From contig CAKTFN010000015.1 in assembly GCA_934561055.1 (NCBI GenBank), positions 1 through 37,167 on the forward strand: a DNA stretch of 37,167 bases. Direction: 5' to 3'. Made by a program: the position numbers and the translations under genes. Of the stretch, positions 22,413 to 30,302 are shown one piece after another. The notes beneath the pieces are model-generated. The model ran no database searches. It was given only the letters and a program-made list of their open reading frames with translations, and had not been told where the DNA came from. Within the stretch, counting starts at the first letter, position 1; each line of letters opens with the position of its first letter. The stretch comes from an uncultured Eubacteriales bacterium (lineage in GTDB: Bacteria > Bacillota > Clostridia > Oscillospirales > Acutalibacteraceae).

Positions 22413-23807
22413 TTATTTCAGTTTTTCAAGGACGGAAAGGAGAAGCTTGAACGTTCTTTCCGCACTCTTTTTTGAAAGGCGCTCATCCGCTGAGTGTGCG
22501 CCGAAAATGTCCGGACCGAATGAAACGCAGTCAAGACCTTTGATTTTTCCGGAAAGAATTCCGCATTCAAGTCCGGCGTGAATTGCACTGACGGTCATTT
22601 CCTTTTTGTATTGCTTTTTAAAAGCTTCGCAGAAAACTTTCTGAAGAATGCTGTTTTCAAAGAATTCCCAGGCAGGGTAGCCGGAATGGAAAGCCGCCTT
22701 TGCGCCGAGTTTTTCCGCAAGAGACGAAAGGTTTTTTTCAAGTTCTTTTCTTTCGTCGTTGACCGAGGAACGAAGTGCGTGGCTGAGGGTGACGGAGTTT
22801 TCTTCGGTTTCGATTACACCGAGATTCAGTGACGTTTGAACAAGACCGGGAACGTTTTCGCTCATTGAAACGATTCCGTTTTGAACTTCGGTAATGTAGG
22901 AAAGAACGGCTGCACTGTCATTCTTTGAAAAAAGCCGGCTTTCCGCAGACGGCTCAAAAATCAGTTCTGCGTTTTTGTCGTCCTCACAGAAAGTTCTTTT
23001 TGATTCTTCAAAAAGAGATGAGATTTTTGCTTTTATGCCTTTGGTGTCCTCAATGAGCGCACAGGCGAAAAACGGAATTGCATTGTCTGCGTTTCCGGCC
23101 TTGATTTTTCCGATTCTTTCAACTCCGGCTTTTTTCAAAAGCGAGGCGAGGAGAACGGCTGCGTTTTGTCTGCCTTTGTCGATTTCTGTTCCGGAATGGC
23201 CGCCGGCGAGGGAGGTAAGCTTGACCGAAATGACGTTTTCGCTTTTTTCATTTTTTACGTCAAAGGTCACATCGGCTCTGATTCCTCCGGCGCAGCTTGT
23301 TAGAAGAATACCTTCGTCCTCGGAGTCGATATTTATAAGTCTTTTGCTTTTGAGAACGGAAACATCAAGCGCATTTGCGCCGTCCATTCCGGTTTCTTCG
23401 TCAATCGTGAGGACAACCTCAAGCGGCGGATGAGAAAGGTCGTTCCTTGAAAGAATTTCAAACGCATACGCAGGGGCAATTCCGTCGTCGCCTCCGAGGG
23501 TCGTTCCTTTTGCAAAGATGAAGTCTTCGTCCTCGCCGAGGGTAAGACCGTCGTTTTCAAAATCGATTTCGGTTTTTCCGTCCGTGACGCAGACCATGTC
23601 AAGGTGACCTTGAAGAATGACCGGCTCGCTTTTTTCAAAGCCCTTTGAGCCGTCCTTGAAAATAATTATGTTTCCGCAGTCCTCACGGATACAGCGAAGC
23701 GAATGTTCTTTCGCAAAGTTTTCGCAGTAGTCGCTGATTTTTTTCGTGTTCCCCGAACCGTGGGGGATTTTGCACAATTCTTTGAAATAATCAATATATG
23801 TTTTCAT
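22413..23807 (-). CDS. pepD: Aminoacyl-histidine dipeptidase (peptidase M20C)
   Basis: A cytosolic zinc dipeptidase of 464 aa that hydrolyses Xaa-His and other dipeptides. The M20 signature is visible: H68 and D70 in QGHLDMV, bridging D107 in TLGGDDG, catalytic E137 and metal E138 in IDEETG, and IDSEDEG later. The opening IPHGSGN is typical of PepD. The ATG at 23807 follows AAGGAG by nine bases. The pseudouridine synthase ends 13 bases upstream, so both are likely one unit. Confidence 0.94.
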   Translation of the reverse strand: MKTYIDYFKELCKIPHGSGNTKKISDYCENFAKEHSLRCIREDCGNIIIFKDGSKGFEKSEPVILQGHLDMVCVTDGKTEIDFENDGLTLGEDEDFIFAKGTTLGGDDGIAPAYAFEILSRNDLSHPPLEVVLTIDEETGMDGANALDVSVLKSKRLINIDSEDEGILLTSCAGGIRADVTFDVKNEKSENVISVKLTSLAGGHSGTEIDKGRQNAAVLLASLLKKAGVERIGKIKAGNADNAIPFFACALIEDTKGIKAKISSLFEESKRTFCEDDKNAELIFEPSAESRLFSKNDSAAVLSYITEVQNGIVSMSENVPGLVQTSLNLGVIETEENSVTLSHALRSSVNDERKELEKNLSSLAEKLGAKAAFHSGYPAWEFFENSILQKVFCEAFKKQYKKEMTVSAIHAGLECGILSGKIKGLDCVSFGPDIFGAHSADERLSKKSAERTFKLLLSVLEKLK

Positions 23808-23820
23808 TTTTCGGCACTCC

Positions 23821-24789
23821 TTAATTGTTTTTTGCAAGTTCGTCAAATTCATCTCTGAACCAGACGTTTTTGATTTCAAATTCTTTTTTGTTGAGATATT
23901 CGAGTGAGCCCGCATCGGTTGTGAAATCGAACGCAAGCTTGTAAGAACAAAGGCACTGCTTTTTGAGACCGCTTTTTTTGTTGAGTGCGTTTGTTCCGTA
24001 TTTTCCGTCGCCGAGAAGGGGATGACCGATTGAAGCAAAGTGCGCCCTGATTTGGTGCGTTCTTCCCGTCAAAAGTTCAACTTCGGTGAGCGAAAGGTTA
24101 CCCTTGCTTTTAATCACACGGTACTTTGTTCTGATGAGCTTTGATTTGTCTTTTTGACCTTGTGAAATGAAAACCTTGTTTTTACTTTCGTTCTTTTCAA
24201 GGTATCCTTCAAGAATTCCTTCCTTTTTCTTCGGCGTTCCGTGAAGGATGCAGAGATAATACTTATGAATTTCACGATCCTTCATTTTTTGATTGAGAAC
24301 ACGAAGCGCTTCGGCTGTTTTTGCCGCAATCACAATTCCGCTCGTGTTTCGGTCAATGCGGTTGACAAGAGCCGGAGTAAAGGAAAGCTCGTCGTCCGGT
24401 TTAAATTCGCCTTTTTCAAAAAGATAACGTTTAACTCTTGTAATAAGCGTGTCGATATACTCGCTGTCGTCCGGGTGGGAGAGAAGACCGGCTTTTTTGT
24501 TGAGTAGCATTATGTTTTTGTCTTCATAGACAATGTCAAGATTTTTTGAAGCGGAAAGAAAGTCATATCTTGTTTCGCTTTTTTCAAAAAATTCGTCGTT
24601 GATATAAAGGTCGATAATGTCGCCTTCATGAAGGTGTGTGTTGATTTCCGCACGCTTTGAGTTGATTTTGATGCGCTTTTTTCTGATATATTTATACATC
24701 AGCGACTTCGGCAGATTCGGAAGGGCTTTTGAAAGGAAAGAATCAAGCCTTTTGTCGGCGTCGTTTTTCGTCACGGTGAAACTTTTCAA
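23821..24789 (-). CDS. RluA family pseudouridine synthase
   Basis: The 322-aa enzyme has an N-terminal S4 RNA-binding domain (about 12-65, with RLDSFLSK and RKKRIKINSKR) followed by the catalytic domain. The catalytic aspartate is D146 in NRIDRNTSG; the usual H before R is N here. TGRTHQIRAHFASIGHPLLG lies further on. It isomerises uridine in rRNA or tRNA; the exact site (RluC- or RluD-like) is not clear. The TTG at 24789 is the best start: it gives the family N terminus and follows AGGAAAA. Upstream in-frame ATGs would run through the promoter. Confidence 0.92.
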   Translation of the reverse strand: MKSFTVTKNDADKRLDSFLSKALPNLPKSLMYKYIRKKRIKINSKRAEINTHLHEGDIIDLYINDEFFEKSETRYDFLSASKNLDIVYEDKNIMLLNKKAGLLSHPDDSEYIDTLITRVKRYLFEKGEFKPDDELSFTPALVNRIDRNTSGIVIAAKTAEALRVLNQKMKDREIHKYYLCILHGTPKKKEGILEGYLEKNESKNKVFISQGQKDKSKLIRTKYRVIKSKGNLSLTEVELLTGRTHQIRAHFASIGHPLLGDGKYGTNALNKKSGLKKQCLCSYKLAFDFTTDAGSLEYLNKKEFEIKNVWFRDEFDELAKNN

Positions 24790-24826
24790 AATTTTTCCTG
24801 CTTTCTTTGTGAAAGTATCTTTTTTT

Positions 24827-24855
24827 AATATACCACAATTCGGCCGTTTGCACAA
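24827..24855 (-). promoter_or_regulatory. Promoter of the RluA/pepD unit
   Basis: TTGTGC (24850-24855) and TATATT (24827-24832) with 17 bases between and an extended TG-G. A second, weaker pair upstream (TTGATT and TACAAT, 16 bases apart) may form a tandem promoter. Confidence 0.6.
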
Positions 24856-24881
24856 GTATTGTACCTCAAAAATGTTCAAAA

Positions 24882-24906
24882 TCAACAAAATAAGAATTTT
24901 TGTTGA
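24882..24906 (+). promoter_or_regulatory. Inverted-repeat operator candidate at the second GPH symporter promoter
   Basis: TCAACAAAA and TTTTGTTGA form a perfect 9-bp inverted repeat with a 7-base spacer (TAAGAAT). Its right arm covers most of the -35 box TTGACA (24903-24908), so a bound protein would block RNA polymerase. It also lies upstream of the divergent RluA promoter. Confidence 0.65.
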
Positions 24907-24931
24907 CAATGAATCGTCACTCACTTATAAT
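24903..24931 (+). promoter_or_regulatory. Promoter of the second GPH symporter gene
   Basis: Consensus TTGACA (24903-24908), 17 bases, TATAAT (24926-24931). Confidence 0.9.
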
Positions 24932-24966
24932 TAAATACAGTACTTTGAATTAAGCGAGGCGGAAAT

Positions 24967-26487
24967 ATGGGAAGAATAAAGACTTTTCTCGACTCAAAAA
25001 TTATTAAGAACGATGTCGGTGAGGAAACATATCTTACCTGGCGCGAAACGCTCAGCTATGCACTCGGCCGCGGAGCGCAGGGTATGTGTTCCGGAATGAC
25101 GAGTTCAAAATACGTCAATTTTTTCATTACGAACGTCCTTTTTAAGAACATTAAAAACGGAATGGGAGTTGCTTCGAGAATCCGCTTTTTCTGCGGAATC
25201 TTTGATGCAATCAACGACCCCGTCATGGGTGTAATCGTTGACCGGACGAATACCAAAAACGGAAAGATGAGGCCGTATATCAGATGGGCGCCGTTTTTTG
25301 TTTCGCTCGTCATGGTTCTTTTCTTCATCGGTTCGGCGAATGCTCCGGCGTGGTTTAATATTCTTTACACAACGATTCTTTTCATCGGTCTCGATGTGAC
25401 TTACACCGCGTTTGACATTCCGATGGGTGCGCTCGCTTTTTCAATTACTCCGAGCGGCGTTGAAAGAACAAAGCTTTTCGGAATCAGCTCAATCCTCCGT
25501 TCCGTTCTCGGTGCGCTTCCTCAGGTTTTCGTTGCGGGTGCGGCGCTTTTGCCGTATTTCAAAACGCATACCGCTCAGTCGTATCTTACTTCTGCCTGCG
25601 TTTCGGCTGTTTTCATAATCATTTTCACAAGAATTACATACAGAAACACAAAGGAAAGAGCCGTTCATTCGGAAGATACTCCGTCCGTGAAGCAGTGTTT
25701 TTCGCTCCTTTTCAAAAATCAGCCTTTGTTCATGCTCTTCCTTTCAAACATCTTTTTTGTCCTTTGCAAAATTCCGGAGCAGGTTTCGGCTTATTTCGTT
25801 GCGGATTTGATGTTTGACAGAAGGTATAATATTTTCATTGACGTCATCAAGTTCCCGGGCTTCCTTCTTGCCGGGCTTGTCATTCCGATCATCGTTCAGA
25901 AGATGGGAAAAAATGCCGACTCAAGAAAAATCTATCGCCTTTGCTGTGCGATTGCAATCGGCGTCCATTGCCTTTTTGCTGTTGCTACATATAATGCTCT
26001 GATGAACAAGAGCGCGGATTCTCCGGTTTCGCTCGGTTTCGGAATTTTGATTGTTCTTTTCACCGGTCTTTCGGTCATTCCGCTTGAATTCAAAAACCTC
26101 ATTCAAAAGGAAATGGAAGCCGAAACCGTTGACTATGTCGAATATAAAACAGGAAAGCGCGTTGAAGGAATCATGCTTTCAATCATGTCCTTCACCGGAA
26201 AAATCGAAAACACGTTTTCCGCTTCAATCGGCCTTTCAATCCTCGGAAAAACCGGCTATTTTGAACACGCCGAAGGCTCTGTTGCACAGAACGAAACAAC
26301 AAGATGGGCGCTTTTCATTATGACCACGCTGGTTCCCGCTCTCGGCTATCTTCTCATGCTTGTTCCGATGCATTTTTATAAAATCACCGGCCGCAAGCAC
26401 CGTGAGATGATGGAGGAAATTCTTGAAAGAAGAGCTGCAATCGCTCAGGCCGCAAACGATACGCAAACCGAAGAGGGTGCAATTTAA
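24967..26487 (+). CDS. GPH family sugar:cation symporter (second)
   Basis: A 506-aa multi-span transporter of the MelB/GPH family, clearly different from the first copy. The family motif FDAINDPVMGVIVDRTNTKN is near residues 79-98, and VDYVEYKTGKRVEGIMLS lies in the C-terminal half. Substrate unknown. GAGGCGGAAAT precedes the ATG. It has a consensus promoter overlapped by an inverted repeat, implying inducible expression, and ends in a strong terminator. No glycosidase adjoins it. Confidence 0.93.
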   Translation: MGRIKTFLDSKIIKNDVGEETYLTWRETLSYALGRGAQGMCSGMTSSKYVNFFITNVLFKNIKNGMGVASRIRFFCGIFDAINDPVMGVIVDRTNTKNGKMRPYIRWAPFFVSLVMVLFFIGSANAPAWFNILYTTILFIGLDVTYTAFDIPMGALAFSITPSGVERTKLFGISSILRSVLGALPQVFVAGAALLPYFKTHTAQSYLTSACVSAVFIIIFTRITYRNTKERAVHSEDTPSVKQCFSLLFKNQPLFMLFLSNIFFVLCKIPEQVSAYFVADLMFDRRYNIFIDVIKFPGFLLAGLVIPIIVQKMGKNADSRKIYRLCCAIAIGVHCLFAVATYNALMNKSADSPVSLGFGILIVLFTGLSVIPLEFKNLIQKEMEAETVDYVEYKTGKRVEGIMLSIMSFTGKIENTFSASIGLSILGKTGYFEHAEGSVAQNETTRWALFIMTTLVPALGYLLMLVPMHFYKITGRKHREMMEEILERRAAIAQAANDTQTEEGAI

Positions 26488-26495
26488 GGGATAAA

Positions 26496-26537
26496 AACTG
26501 CCGCCGAAATCCGTATAAACGGGTTTCGGCGGTTTTA
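26496..26537. terminator. Terminator after the second GPH symporter
   Basis: CCGCCGAAATCCG pairs with CGGGTTTCGGCGG (one wobble), with AAACTG and GGTTTT flanks extending the stem. It is symmetric enough to stop the convergent gene too. Confidence 0.88.
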
Positions 26538-26554
26538 TGCTTTTAAGTTTTTTG

Positions 26555-27229
26555 TCAGTCGAGAAGATAAAGACCGGACTGAAGCCAGACGAATTCTCGT
26601 GAACCGATGTTGATATATTTATAAACTTTTTCGTTGAAAACCCTGTAATCTCTGACGGAGTTCGTCGTGATATTGAGCGTTCTGATTTTTTTTGAAGCTT
26701 GGTTGCAGATGTAAAGGGTACTTCCGATGAGAGAAAGCGAGCAGGGTCGCTCAAAGGCGGTTGTTTCCCCGCCGCCGACACGCAGAAGAATCCTTCCCTC
26801 CCGGGGAGAATACTTAATGATTGCGTTCTCGCCCGGAACGGCGCACCAAACGTATGAACCGTCAACGGCAATGTCGCAGACGGGGGAGCCGTGGTATGTC
26901 AAAAGAGAGGAAACGTTAACCGAACCGTCGGTGTTGAAAATGTTGTATTCGCCGTTCGGAAAAACGGCCATAATTTTGTTGTCGTTAAGAATTCCGACGT
27001 CGCAGGAAACGTAGTCGCCGAGCTGATTTGCAATCTCTTCATATTCAAAGCCGAACTTGACTTTGAGATATACGCTTTTTTTGATGTGGGTGAATTTGTC
27101 GTTTACGGCGTCATAGCCGTAAAAATTCGCAACGACTCTTCCGTTAGCCGACTGCCCCTTTGCGGCAAAAACAAAGCCTTTTTTGAACGGAGTGATATTA
27201 AGAATTTCGCCTGAAAAAACATTTTCCAT
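26555..27229 (-). CDS. Beta-propeller-like protein of unknown function
   Basis: A 224-aa protein without signal peptide or membrane segment. Repeated short strands are spaced like blades of a propeller: GSPVCDIAVDGSYVWCAVPG then ENAIIKYS, and RPCSLSLIGSTLYICNQASK then KIRTLNI. This resembles NHL/SMP-30-type propellers, but the chain is long enough for only three to five blades, so it is either partial or a small divergent form. No catalytic motif is recognised. It is isolated, convergent with the GPH symporter, with a weak AAAGGG ribosome site. Confidence 0.6.
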   Translation of the reverse strand: MENVFSGEILNITPFKKGFVFAAKGQSANGRVVANFYGYDAVNDKFTHIKKSVYLKVKFGFEYEEIANQLGDYVSCDVGILNDNKIMAVFPNGEYNIFNTDGSVNVSSLLTYHGSPVCDIAVDGSYVWCAVPGENAIIKYSPREGRILLRVGGGETTAFERPCSLSLIGSTLYICNQASKKIRTLNITTNSVRDYRVFNEKVYKYINIGSREFVWLQSGLYLLD

Positions 27230-27387
27230 AATATATTAAACCCTTTCAGAAAACAAAAGAATAAGTTAATTATCTTTAATATAATACAATATTCCGCTCG
27301 GAAGGTCAAGAATAAAAGAACACAATATTACGATTTGTGCAGTATGACGATTTTTATAAACTCAAAAAACAGCGAAAAACATAAAAA

Positions 27388-27432
27388 GCCGCAAGCCGTA
27401 AACGGAACTGCTCCGATTACAGCTTGCGGTAA
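27388..27432. terminator. Terminator of the 60-aa membrane protein gene
   Basis: GCCGCAAGC pairs with GCTTGCGGT and GTAA/TTAC continues the stem with small bulges. T runs follow on both strands, GCTTTTTATG on the minus strand. Confidence 0.8.
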
Positions 27433-27443
27433 TTATTTATTTT

Positions 27444-27626
27444 TTATCCTGCGGCATAAAAAACCAAGAAAAAGCAAGTGAGTGCGAAAAGAATTGCACA
27501 AACAATAACGGCAAAAATTTTTTGCTTCTTTTTATTATTGACAACACAATCAATTCCCCAAAAAAGAGAAATTATAAAAGCCGCCGCAAATATAAACGGT
27601 GCAACATAAGTGTTGAATTTTTCCAT
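27444..27626 (-). CDS. Small 60-aa membrane protein, unknown function
   Basis: From the ATG at 27626 the product is 60 aa with two membrane helices (APFIFAAAFIISLFWGIDCVV and IFAVIVCAILFALTCFFLVF) joined by a lysine-rich loop (NNKKKQK). By the positive-inside rule both ends lie outside. An AGGTGGGG ribosome site sits close to the ATG. An upstream in-frame ATG at 27704 would add a basic, repeat-derived stretch and looks wrong. A good terminator follows, which supports a real gene. Confidence 0.6.
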   Translation of the reverse strand: MEKFNTYVAPFIFAAAFIISLFWGIDCVVNNKKKQKIFAVIVCAILFALTCFFLVFYAAG

Positions 27627-27666
27627 ACCCCACCTGTGCAGAAAAAATTTAAGTTCCAAACAAATT

Positions 27667-27696
27667 AAAATAAATCTTTTTAAAATAAATCTTTTT
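27667..27696. repeat. Exact 15-base tandem duplication
   Basis: AAAATAAATCTTTTT occurs twice in direct tandem in the AT-rich gap between the 60-aa gene and the esterase. The rest of this gap (to about 27900) is AT-rich and shows no gene. Confidence 0.8.
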
Positions 27697-27910
27697 ATAA
27701 ACAATGATTTAATATTTAATCTTAAATTCAGTTTTTAATAAACTATTTTTACCATGTCCTAACATATCATTATATTAAGTGTTAATACCTATATATATAA
27801 TAACATTTTAATATAAAATTTCAATATAAAAAATAAACAAAAATGCGTTTTTCTTTTTGTTAAAAATGCCGTTTATAATACTTTTATACTTTAAATGTTA
27901 CCCGACCGTG

Positions 27911-27939
27911 TTGACAAAGCGGTAATTATAAGGTACAAT
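27911..27939 (+). promoter_or_regulatory. Promoter of the secreted esterase gene
   Basis: TTGACA (27911-27916), 17 bases, TACAAT (27934-27939). Confidence 0.85.
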
Positions 27940-27973
27940 CAGTTCATACATTGTTCATAAAGGAGAAAGTTTC

Positions 27974-28966
27974 ATGAAAAAGGTGTTAATTTTTTTGCTC
28001 ACCGTTGCGGCTCTCTTTGCGTGTCTTTGCTTTGCCGGTTCGGCCGTCAGCATCAACGACGGAATGGATGCGATGGTCAATCAGTTTGAAAACGGAAAAG
28101 CAAACCTTGATTACGTTTTTTATTCGCCGAAAAAAGGCGACGGCGACAAAACGAAATATCCGCTTGTTGTTTGGCTCCACGGAAATTCATCCGGAGACTA
28201 TCCCGGCCATCAGGTCAGAAACAGCTGCATTTATAACTGGTCAAGCGAGGAGTACCAAAAGCGTTTTAAGAATACCGAGGGCGCATACCTCCTTCTTCCG
28301 CGTTGCCCGACGAAGAACGCTCCCATTGCCTGGGGCGTTGAAAAAAAGCTTCCGCTCAAAGGAACAATTGATTCTTTCATCTCTGAACACAAAGATTCGA
28401 TTGACACCTCACGGATTTATATCGGCGGCTATTCGATGGGCGGAAAGATGACAATTCTTATGGCGAGCAGCTATCCGAAGTTTTTTGCCGCCGCTTTTCC
28501 GATGTCTCCGGTGTATATGCCTTCAAACAGCGAGCTTTCCTCGATGGGGAATATGCCCGTTTGGCTTTTTGTCAACAAAAACGACGAGTATATGTCGCTC
28601 GATTACAACAATGTTGTTAAGCCGAATTGGAGATATTTTTCAAGACATGCAAAATACCCCGAAAGATGCCGCTTAACCGTTTTTTCAACGTTTTATCACG
28701 CCGAGGGTGTTGAAAATCCCGGTGACGTTCATAATACATGGGACGCCGTAACCTATGATATGTTCATGAAAAGCGGCGAGGTTTATTATGCAAGCAAAAC
28801 CGTTGACGGAAACGGAAAAGAAGTGAACCTTGCTTTTCCGAACGGTGTAATCTCATGGCTCTCTTCGCAGAGTTTGGAAAACGAGGAGAATAAAACTTCG
28901 CCGAATTTTTTCATGCGTCTGATAATCTTCATCAAGCGCCTGTTAAGCTTTATTTTTGTGGTCTGA
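27974..28966 (+). CDS. Secreted alpha/beta hydrolase (PHB-depolymerase/esterase-like)
   Basis: The 330-aa product has an N-terminal signal peptide (MKKVLIFLLTVAALFACLCFAG). The hydrolase domain shows the oxyanion loop VVWLHGNSSGD (65-75), nucleophile S154 in GGYSMGG, acid D204 in VNKNDEY and H253 in DVHNTWDA. This matches polysaccharide-associated esterases and PHB-depolymerase-like enzymes. The C terminus ends in a hydrophobic, basic stretch (MRLIIFIKRLLSFIFVV) that may hold the enzyme at the membrane. It is monocistronic, with its own consensus promoter, AAGGAGAAAG ribosome site and terminator. The substrate is unknown. Confidence 0.88.
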   Translation: MKKVLIFLLTVAALFACLCFAGSAVSINDGMDAMVNQFENGKANLDYVFYSPKKGDGDKTKYPLVVWLHGNSSGDYPGHQVRNSCIYNWSSEEYQKRFKNTEGAYLLLPRCPTKNAPIAWGVEKKLPLKGTIDSFISEHKDSIDTSRIYIGGYSMGGKMTILMASSYPKFFAAAFPMSPVYMPSNSELSSMGNMPVWLFVNKNDEYMSLDYNNVVKPNWRYFSRHAKYPERCRLTVFSTFYHAEGVENPGDVHNTWDAVTYDMFMKSGEVYYASKTVDGNGKEVNLAFPNGVISWLSSQSLENEENKTSPNFFMRLIIFIKRLLSFIFVV

Positions 28967-29008
28967 TCGGTCGTTTAGGTGAATTGAAAAACGGTAACGA
29001 AAAACAAG

Positions 29009-29047
29009 AAAACGCAGATACGAGCCGAAGCTCATATCTGCGTTTTT
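29009..29047. terminator. Bidirectional terminator after the esterase
   Basis: AAACGCAGATA pairs with TATCTGCGTTT, with inner GAGC-CGAA-GCTC, followed by TTTTG. It separates convergent esterase and malic enzyme genes. Confidence 0.92.
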
Positions 29048-29077
29048 TGATTCATTGAATTATCCGAAAGATTTAAT

Positions 29078-30259
29078 TCAGATTCTTGCAACGCCGCTGT
29101 CGATTGCTGCCTGAGCAACAGCCTTTGCAACTGCGTCTTTGACTCTGGGATCAAATGCTGCCGGAAGGATATACTCGCTGTTGAGTTCGTCGTCGCTTAC
29201 AAGACCCGCAAGAGCGTATGCGGCGGCAACCTTCATCTTGTCGTTGATGTCGCTTGCGCGAACGTCAAGAGCACCGCGGAAAATTCCGGGGAAAGCAAGA
29301 ACGTTGTTGACCTGGTTCGGGAAGTCGCTTCTGCCGGTTGAAACAACAGCTGCACCGCCTGCCTTTGCTTCGTCCGGGAAAATTTCCGGAGTCGGGTTTG
29401 CGCAGGCAAAGATGATCGGATCCTTAGCCATGGTCTGAACCATTTCCTTGGTGAGAGTTCCGGGAGCGGAAACACCGATGAATACGTCTGCGCCTTTGAT
29501 AACGTCGGCGAGAGTACCCTTTTCGCAGTTGAGGTTCGTGATTTCAGCCATTTCCTGTTTGATCGGGTTGAGTCCTTCACGTCCCTTGTAGATTGCACCG
29601 GTACGATCCGTCATGATAACATTCTTGAGACCCATGCTCATGAGAAGCTTGATGATTGCGATACCTGCCGCACCTGCGCCGCTGGTAACAATCTTAACTT
29701 CGTCAATCTTTTTGCCAACGAGCTTAAGAGCATTGATAAGACCTGCAAGAGTGATGATTGCGGTTCCGTGCTGGTCGTCATGGAAGATGGGAATATCACA
29801 GCATTCCTTGAGCTTCTTTTCGATTTCAAAGCATCTCGGAGCGCTGATATCTTCAAGGTTTACTCCGCCGAACGAACCGGCGAGGAGAGAAACGGTCTTA
29901 ACGATTTCGTCAACATCCTTTGAACGAACGCAAAGAGGAATTGCATCAACGTCGCCGAAGGCCTTGAAAAGAACGCATTTTCCTTCCATAACGGGCATAC
30001 CTGCTTCCGGTCCGATGTCGCCGAGGCCGAGAACTGCGGTTCCGTCGGTAACAACGGCAACGGTATTCCAACGGCGGGTGAGTTCATAGGACTTGTTGAC
30101 GTCCTTCTGAATCTCAAGGCAGGGCTGAGCAACGCCGGGAGTATATGCAAGAGAAAGGGCTTCCTTGCTGTCAACGGCAGCTCTGGGAGTAACCTCAAGC
30201 TTGCCTTTCCACTCATAGTGGAGTTTGAGGGATTCTTTTGCGTAATCCACTGTTTTCAC
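29078..30259 (-). CDS. NAD(P)-dependent malic enzyme
   Basis: It converts malate to pyruvate and CO2 with reduction of NAD(P)+. The 393-aa chain is the short bacterial form without a phosphotransacetylase domain. Motifs are YTPGVAQPC (39-47), TDGTAVLGLGDIG (71-83), metal-binding FHDDQHGTA (159-167) and the cofactor loop GAGAAG (194-199). The Ldh-family dehydrogenase gene ends 43 bases upstream on the same strand, so they are probably cotranscribed. AAGGTCAG before the ATG is a modest ribosome site. Confidence 0.95.
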   Translation of the reverse strand: MKTVDYAKESLKLHYEWKGKLEVTPRAAVDSKEALSLAYTPGVAQPCLEIQKDVNKSYELTRRWNTVAVVTDGTAVLGLGDIGPEAGMPVMEGKCVLFKAFGDVDAIPLCVRSKDVDEIVKTVSLLAGSFGGVNLEDISAPRCFEIEKKLKECCDIPIFHDDQHGTAIITLAGLINALKLVGKKIDEVKIVTSGAGAAGIAIIKLLMSMGLKNVIMTDRTGAIYKGREGLNPIKQEMAEITNLNCEKGTLADVIKGADVFIGVSAPGTLTKEMVQTMAKDPIIFACANPTPEIFPDEAKAGGAAVVSTGRSDFPNQVNNVLAFPGIFRGALDVRASDINDKMKVAAAYALAGLVSDDELNSEYILPAAFDPRVKDAVAKAVAQAAIDSGVARI

Positions 30260-30302
30260 TGACCTTTCTATATATCTGATTTAGAGGTGAACAGAAAAAT
30301 AA

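Noticed and set aside
23808..24038. Longer N terminus for pepD
   Set aside because: The extension overlaps the end of the RluA gene in another frame; ATG 23807 gives the standard PepD start.
26236..26871. 211-codon open frame on the minus strand
   Set aside because: It overlaps the 3' end of the GPH gene, the terminator and the propeller-like gene in other frames; no coherent protein.
29613..30089. 158-codon open frame on the plus strand inside the malic enzyme gene
   Set aside because: Antisense shadow of a clearly recognised gene with intact catalytic motifs.
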